NCBI RefSeq assembly: GCF_001685355.1 | Contig: NZ_CP016438.1 | Location: forward strand, 3,658,001-3,722,000 | Direction: 5' to 3' | From: Streptomyces lincolnensis | GTDB lineage: Bacteria; Actinomycetota; Actinomycetes; Streptomycetales; Streptomycetaceae | Length of the DNA: 64,000 bases | In this document: piece by piece, positions 59,486 through 64,000 of the stretch | Position numbering within the stretch: position 1 is the first letter of the stretch | Layout of the letters: every line of letters starts with the position of its first letter | The notes under the pieces: model-generated | Seen by the model: only the letters and a program-made list of their open reading frames with translations | Told to the model about the DNA's origin: nothing | Databases searched by the model: none | Translations under genes and position numbers: made by a program

Positions 59486-60915
59486 CCGCGGAAAGCACCG
59501 TCCCCTCGCCCGGCGGGCAGCCACGGGATCCCGGATTCTCGCCCGTCTCCGTCATGCCGGCGCGCCGCGCCGCCGGTTTCCGTTTCCCGGCCCGCAGACC
59601 CCCGGCGCGGCCCGCGTCGCCGGTCCCGCTGCTCGCCGCGGACGCCGTCGCCGCCCTGCTCGGCGCTCTGCTCTGCGCTCCGGAGCCGACCGCGGCCGAG
59701 CACCGGCCGCTGCTGGCCGGGCTGTTGGTGGCCGCGTCGATGCTGCTGCGCCCGCACCGGAACCGGCCCGTGCCGGGGATCCTCGACGAACTGCCCGGCG
59801 TGTGCGGCCGGATCGCGGTGGCCTGGCTGGCGGTGGGCGCGCTCGTGGCCGCGTACGCCCCCCAGCACGCCCTGTCCGCCCGCACCCTCGCCCTGGGCTT
59901 CCTGCTCCAGGCGACGGCGGGCTGCGTCGGCCGCGGTCTCGTGCACTGGCGACGGCGCGCGGTGCGGCTGGCCCGGCCGCGCGCCGCCCTCGTCATCGGC
60001 CCGGCGGCGACCGCGCAGCGCGTGGCGGCCGCCGTACTGCGTCATCCGCGGTGCGGGGTGCGGCCGGTGGGGATCGTCACCGAGCGGCCGGCCGGCGGCG
60101 AGACGCTGCCCGTGCTGACCACCGGCGAGGAGGTCGAACGGGCCCTCGTCCAGAACGGCGCCCGGGACGTCCTGGTCGTCCATCCGTCCGTACGGTCCGA
60201 ACAGGGGCCGCTGCTGCGGGCGCTCGCCGAGTCGGGCTGCGCGGTGTGGGAGATCGACGCGGACGCGCCCTCGTACGCCTCGCGCGACCAGCTCGCCGGA
60301 TTCGCCTGCCGGCGCCTGGAGATGGGAACGCGGCGACGCGGTACCGCGGGCAAGCGGGCGCTGGACGTGGCCGTGTCCGGGACGCTGCTGCTGCTGGTCA
60401 GCCCGCTGCTGCTGGTGTGCGCGGTGGCGCTGCGGCTGACCGCAGGACCCGGGGTGGTGTTCCGTCAGGAGCGCATCGGCAAGGGCGGCAAGCCCTTCAC
60501 GCTGCTGAAGTTCCGCACCCACCGCCCGGTCGACGAGCACGAGGCGGCGACCCGCTGGAGCGTGGCGAACGAGCACCGGATGCCGTGGTTGTGCCGCTTC
60601 CTGCGCAAGACCTCGCTGGACGAGCTGCTCCAGCTGTGGAACGTCTTCTGGGGCGACATGAGCCTGGTCGGGCCGCGGCCCGAACGGCCGTACTTCGTCG
60701 GCAAGTTCAGCCAGACCTACCCCGGTTACGCGGCCCGTCACCGGATGCAGACCGGCATCACCGGGCTCGCTCAGGTGCACGGGCTGCGCGGCGACACCTC
60801 CATCGAGGACCGGGCCCGCTTCGACAACGCCTACATCGACAACTGGTCGCTGTGGCAGGACATCTGCATCCTGCTGCGCACCGCGGCCGCCCTCGTGCGC
60901 CCGACGGGGAGCTGA
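59482..60915 (+). CDS. Polyprenyl glycosylphosphotransferase (chain initiator)
   Basis: A 477-residue membrane protein. Four to five N-terminal membrane helices lie between about 50 and 150. A CoA-binding-like middle follows (AALVIGPAATAQRVAAAVLRH). The sugar-transferase domain starts KRALDVAVSGTLLLLVSPLLL and includes FRQERIGKGGKPFTLLKFRTH, FLRKTSLDELLQLWNVFWGDMSLVGPRPERP and GITGLAQVHGLRGDTSIEDR. It transfers a sugar-1-phosphate to undecaprenyl phosphate, starting the polysaccharide. GTG 59482 overlaps the previous stop. Confidence 0.93.
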   Translation: MTAESTVPSPGGQPRDPGFSPVSVMPARRAAGFRFPARRPPARPASPVPLLAADAVAALLGALLCAPEPTAAEHRPLLAGLLVAASMLLRPHRNRPVPGILDELPGVCGRIAVAWLAVGALVAAYAPQHALSARTLALGFLLQATAGCVGRGLVHWRRRAVRLARPRAALVIGPAATAQRVAAAVLRHPRCGVRPVGIVTERPAGGETLPVLTTGEEVERALVQNGARDVLVVHPSVRSEQGPLLRALAESGCAVWEIDADAPSYASRDQLAGFACRRLEMGTRRRGTAGKRALDVAVSGTLLLLVSPLLLVCAVALRLTAGPGVVFRQERIGKGGKPFTLLKFRTHRPVDEHEAATRWSVANEHRMPWLCRFLRKTSLDELLQLWNVFWGDMSLVGPRPERPYFVGKFSQTYPGYAARHRMQTGITGLAQVHGLRGDTSIEDRARFDNAYIDNWSLWQDICILLRTAAALVRPTGS

Positions 60916-60919
60916 GCGC

Positions 60920-62266
60920 ATGAGCCAGGCACTGACCCTGCCGCGGGTGCGGCGGTGGCCGCCCGTCCTGCCCGTGGTGGCCGTGGTCGCCCTGCTCGCG
61001 CTGCCGCTCACCCCCGGCGCCGAGGGCGGCGCGGGCCCGGCGGACGCGGTCTCCGCGCTGGTGGTGCTGTACTGCGCGATCCGTCTCGTACGGGACCGGC
61101 GGCGCCCCCTGACCCGTACCTCCGCCGTGCTGCTGGGCCTGCCCGTGCTCGGGCTCGCCGTCGCCGCGGCGGGGGCGGCCTCGCCGGGGGCCGGGCTCGG
61201 CGGGATGGGCCGCTACCTCCAGGTCTTCGTGCTGGTTCCCGCGGCCGTGCTGCTGCTGATCCGGGGCCGGGGCGACTTCCGGCTGCTGGCCTGGTCGTTC
61301 GTGGGGCTCGCCCTGTGGCAGGGGGCGATCGGCGCGCACCAGTACGCGACCGGGACCGGGGCGTCGTACCGGGGCGAGGAGATCCGGGCCGTCGGCACCT
61401 TCGGGGCGGGCGATGTGATGGGCATGGCAACCGTCGTGTCCCTGGGGCTGGTGTGCGCGGTGGGGCTGGCGCTGGGGCGGACCTCGGTGCGGCAGCGGGC
61501 CGTCGCCGCGGGCTGCGCGGTCGCGCTGCTGCTGCCGCTCGCGCTGTCCTTCAGCCGCGGGGCCTGGATCGCCACGGCGGTGACGTGCCTGGCGCAGCTG
61601 CTGCTGGCCGGGATGCGGCGGGCGCTGACGGTGGGGGCCGTCGTGGCCGCCGCCGCGGTGATCCTGGTGGGCGGGTTCGGCGTCGGTACGGCGATGCTCC
61701 AGGAGCGGATCGACAGCATCACGCGGGTCGCCGACGCGCCCGACCAGTCCGTGACCGACCGGTACACCATGTGGGCCGCGGCCGTCGGCATGTGGCGTGA
61801 ACAGCCCCTGGCCGGCGTCGGGTTGAAGGGCTTCCCCGAGCACCGGGACGCGCACGCCTCCCTCGCTCTGTCCTCGGGCAGCGACACCGACGGTGCGGGC
61901 GCCGGCTTCCGCAGGCAGCCGCTGCTCTCCCCGCACAACATGTACCTCCTCGTCCTCGCCGAGCAGGGCCTCATCGGCCTCCTCGCCCTCGCCGGCAGCT
62001 GGCTGGCCCTGCTGGTGTGCGCCCTGCGCGGACTGGTCCGGGTGCGGCGCGACGGGCCCGGCCTCGACTGCGCGCTCATCGCCTGCGGCCTGCTGACCTG
62101 GCAGCTGACCGACTTCGCCTACGCCGACATCGGCGGCCCGTCCACCGTCCTGACGGCGGTGTCCTTCGGGCTGGTGGCGTGGTGGGCGCTGGTCGGGAGT
62201 GGTGCCGTGCGGACGGGCGCCGAACATCCGGTGCTGGAACGCGCCGAGAGGGTCGCGGCGCGATGA
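60920..62266 (+). CDS. O-antigen ligase/polymerase-like membrane protein
   Basis: A 448-residue protein of about 11 helices. The signature Wzy_C-type region is LLLPLALSFSRGAWIATAVTCLAQ, then a large external loop with VTDRYTMWAAAVGMWREQPLAGVGLKGFPEHR, and LSPHNMYLLVLAEQGLIGLLALAGSW, where HNMYL is the conserved His motif of the ligase/polymerase family. It probably polymerises or attaches the units made by the flanking genes. ATG 60920 follows the previous stop by four bases. Confidence 0.88.
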   Translation: MSQALTLPRVRRWPPVLPVVAVVALLALPLTPGAEGGAGPADAVSALVVLYCAIRLVRDRRRPLTRTSAVLLGLPVLGLAVAAAGAASPGAGLGGMGRYLQVFVLVPAAVLLLIRGRGDFRLLAWSFVGLALWQGAIGAHQYATGTGASYRGEEIRAVGTFGAGDVMGMATVVSLGLVCAVGLALGRTSVRQRAVAAGCAVALLLPLALSFSRGAWIATAVTCLAQLLLAGMRRALTVGAVVAAAAVILVGGFGVGTAMLQERIDSITRVADAPDQSVTDRYTMWAAAVGMWREQPLAGVGLKGFPEHRDAHASLALSSGSDTDGAGAGFRRQPLLSPHNMYLLVLAEQGLIGLLALAGSWLALLVCALRGLVRVRRDGPGLDCALIACGLLTWQLTDFAYADIGGPSTVLTAVSFGLVAWWALVGSGAVRTGAEHPVLERAERVAAR

Positions 62267-64000
62267 CCGTGACACCGCCGCGGACACCGCAGGAGCTCCA
62301 GGGCTCCGGAACACCGCCGAACGCACCCGCCGAGGAGGACTCCGGCCCGGCCGGGGACGCCGGGTCGCCCGCTCCCGTCGGCTCCCTGCCCTCCCCCGCA
62401 CGCGAACCCGACCAGGGCCCGACGACCGCCCCGGCTCACCCGCCCCACCCCGAGCCGGGTACCGAACTCGCCCCCGTCTCCCGCGGGTTCCTCGCCAAGG
62501 CCACCCTCGTCACCGCCGTCCTCTCCGTCGCCGGCGCGATGCTCGGCCTGGCGCGGGACCAGGCGCTGGCGCGGTTGTTCGGGGCCGGGAGCGAGACGGA
62601 CGCCTTCCTGGTGGCGTGGACGGTGCCGGAGTTCGCGGCGACGCTGCTGATCGAGGACGGGATGGCCTTCGCGCTGGTCCCGGCGTTCAGCCTGGCGCTG
62701 GCCCGTCGCGCGCAGGGTGCCCCCGGCGACCCGGTGCGCGCGCTGGTCGCCTCCACGCTCCCCCGGCTGGCGCTGGCGTTCGTCGCCGTGTCCGCGCTGA
62801 TCGCCGGGACGGCCCCCTACCTGGTCGAGGCGCTCGCGCCGGGCCTGCCCGACCCCGCTCTCGCGGTGGACTGCACCCGGATCACCGCCCTGTGCGTCCT
62901 GGGCTTCGGACTCGCCGGATACTCCAGCGCGGCGCTGCGGGCCCACCGGCGGTTCGTGGCACCGGCCGCGATCTACGTGGCGTACAACACCGGCATCATC
63001 ACCGCGATGTTCGTCCTCGGCGGGCAGTGGGGCGTGCGCTCGGCGGCCGTCGGGGTCGCGGTCGGCAGCGGACTCATGGTGGCGATCCAACTGCCGTCCG
63101 TCTGGCGGAGGTTGCGGCACAGGACGGCCGACCGGGACCCGGTCGCGGAGGACCCGCCGCAGGACGGCGGCCGCCGGACCGTGACGCTGGCCCTGGTGGC
63201 CACCGTCCTGCTCTTCGCGCTGTGCCGCCAGTCGCAGGTCCTCATCGAGCGCTTCCTCGCCTCCACGCTGCCCGCCGGGGCCATCTCGCACCTGAACTAC
63301 GCGCAGAAGGTCGCCCAGATCCCGATGACGCTGTCGCTGATGCTGTGCACGGTCACCTTCCCGGTGGTCGCGCGAGCACTGGCCGACGGCGACACCGAAC
63401 GGGCCCGCGACCGCGTGGAGCGGGACCTGGCACTGGCCGCGTGCCTGGTGCTGCTGGGCGCCGCCACGGTGATCGCCTGCGCCCCGCAGATCATCGAACT
63501 CCTCTTCCAGCGCGGCGCGTTCACGGCCGCGGACACGGCCGCCACCGCCAACGTCATGCGGGTGTACGCGCTCGGCCTGCTCGGCCAGACCCTGGTCGGC
63601 TGCCTGGTCCGCTCATACTTCTCGGCGGGCCGCCCGAGCTGGTACCCCCTCGCCACGATGGCCGTCGGCATCATCGCCACCTCCTGGATCGGCGCCTGGG
63701 CGGTGGGCCCGTGGGGGGTGTCCGGGATCGCCGCCGCGAACGCCGCCGGCATCACCGTCACGGCCGCCCTGCTGCTGTACGGCATGGGCCCGCGCAGTGT
63801 CCCGATCCGCACCCGGCGGGTCCTCGCCGAGCTGAGCAGGCCGCTGCGGGCGGCGGCGGTCGCCACGGTCGCGGGCGCCGTCGTGGCGAGCCGTGTCGAG
63901 TCCGCCGCGGCCTCCCTCGCGGCCGGCTCGGCGACGGTGACCGTCGTCTTCGTCCTGCTCGCCTGGTCCATGGGCGCCCAGGGTCTCCTCCCCGCACTCC
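62263..64000 (+). CDS. MurJ/MviN-like lipid-linked oligosaccharide flippase (cut by window end)
   Basis: ATG 62263 overlaps the preceding stop (ATGA). The first 70 residues are a Pro/Ala/Asp-rich disordered tail. The MATE-like membrane domain then starts (FLAKATLVTAVLSVAGAMLGLARDQALARLFGAGSETDAFLVAWTVPEFAATLLIEDGMAFALVPAFS), matching the MurJ opening, and continues with SHLNYAQKVAQIPMTLSLMLCTVTFPVVARAL. At least 579 residues are visible and the frame is open at the window edge. In this cluster it more likely flips the polysaccharide unit than lipid II. Confidence 0.88.
   Translation, partial: MTVTPPRTPQELQGSGTPPNAPAEEDSGPAGDAGSPAPVGSLPSPAREPDQGPTTAPAHPPHPEPGTELAPVSRGFLAKATLVTAVLSVAGAMLGLARDQALARLFGAGSETDAFLVAWTVPEFAATLLIEDGMAFALVPAFSLALARRAQGAPGDPVRALVASTLPRLALAFVAVSALIAGTAPYLVEALAPGLPDPALAVDCTRITALCVLGFGLAGYSSAALRAHRRFVAPAAIYVAYNTGIITAMFVLGGQWGVRSAAVGVAVGSGLMVAIQLPSVWRRLRHRTADRDPVAEDPPQDGGRRTVTLALVATVLLFALCRQSQVLIERFLASTLPAGAISHLNYAQKVAQIPMTLSLMLCTVTFPVVARALADGDTERARDRVERDLALAACLVLLGAATVIACAPQIIELLFQRGAFTAADTAATANVMRVYALGLLGQTLVGCLVRSYFSAGRPSWYPLATMAVGIIATSWIGAWAVGPWGVSGIAAANAAGITVTAALLLYGMGPRSVPIRTRRVLAELSRPLRAAAVATVAGAVVASRVESAAASLAAGSATVTVVFVLLAWSMGAQGLLPAL

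Overview
The window is a chromosomal segment of a Streptomyces or very close relative. The evidence is very high G+C with strong third-position bias, GTG and TTG starts behind GGAGG-type ribosome sites, two chaplins, a melC tyrosinase operon, a sortase-type thioester surface protein, and a PknG module. From memory, the gene order (csn operon, pknG region, ssbB, chpG-melC2-melC1-chpF, polysaccharide genes) matches the SCO265x-SCO271x region of S. coelicolor. I could not run an alignment to confirm this.

Layout. 1-2400: end of a membrane protein, an HNH nuclease-like protein and an MscS channel. 2430-9292: the chitosan-oligosaccharide operon csnR-E-F-G-H-K. A single promoter precedes it, carrying a DasR-type palindrome and a CsnR-type palindrome. 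9492-20153: one long signalling block, GlnX-like membrane protein, GlnH-like binding protein, coiled-coil protein, PknG kinase, PP2C phosphatase, VWA protein and FHA protein. Several of these carry zinc ribbons. 20163-28804: a PCMT-like methyltransferase, truncated globin GlbO, and an exporter of two FtsX-type permeases plus an ATPase with an AbrB-like tail. 28836-31585: a hypothetical protein, a thioesterase and EttA. 31836-35409: a secreted serine hydrolase with a tiny leader ORF, and a receptor-type kinase whose extracellular part looks like a lytic transglycosylase, paired with an FHA-like protein. 35600-42533: cold-shock-like protein, PPOX protein, thioester/sortase surface protein, SsbB, and a pair of dynamin-like GTPases.

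42854-49564: a tRNA-Arg(TCT) gene hosts a decayed 6.6-kb integrative element. An 84-bp direct repeat (two mismatches) of the tRNA 3' half plus terminator bounds it. Inside lie a truncated tyrosine integrase, a NERD protein, two small single-TM proteins, two A+T-rich orphan genes, a small ORF behind an 18-bp inverted repeat, a MITE-like 335-bp unit, a perfect 31-bp palindrome, three copies of a TACAGCA double repeat, and a tRNA-Ser 3' fragment left by some other element.

49566-57818: an FAD monooxygenase, a D-2-hydroxyacid dehydrogenase, then a hyphal-surface and pigment cluster (chaplin, tyrosinase with its chaperone, several secreted proteins, VKOR-family protein, second chaplin). 58310-64000: four translationally coupled genes for an envelope polysaccharide (GT4 transferase, polyprenyl glycosylphosphotransferase, O-antigen-ligase-like polymerase, MurJ-like flippase cut by the window end).
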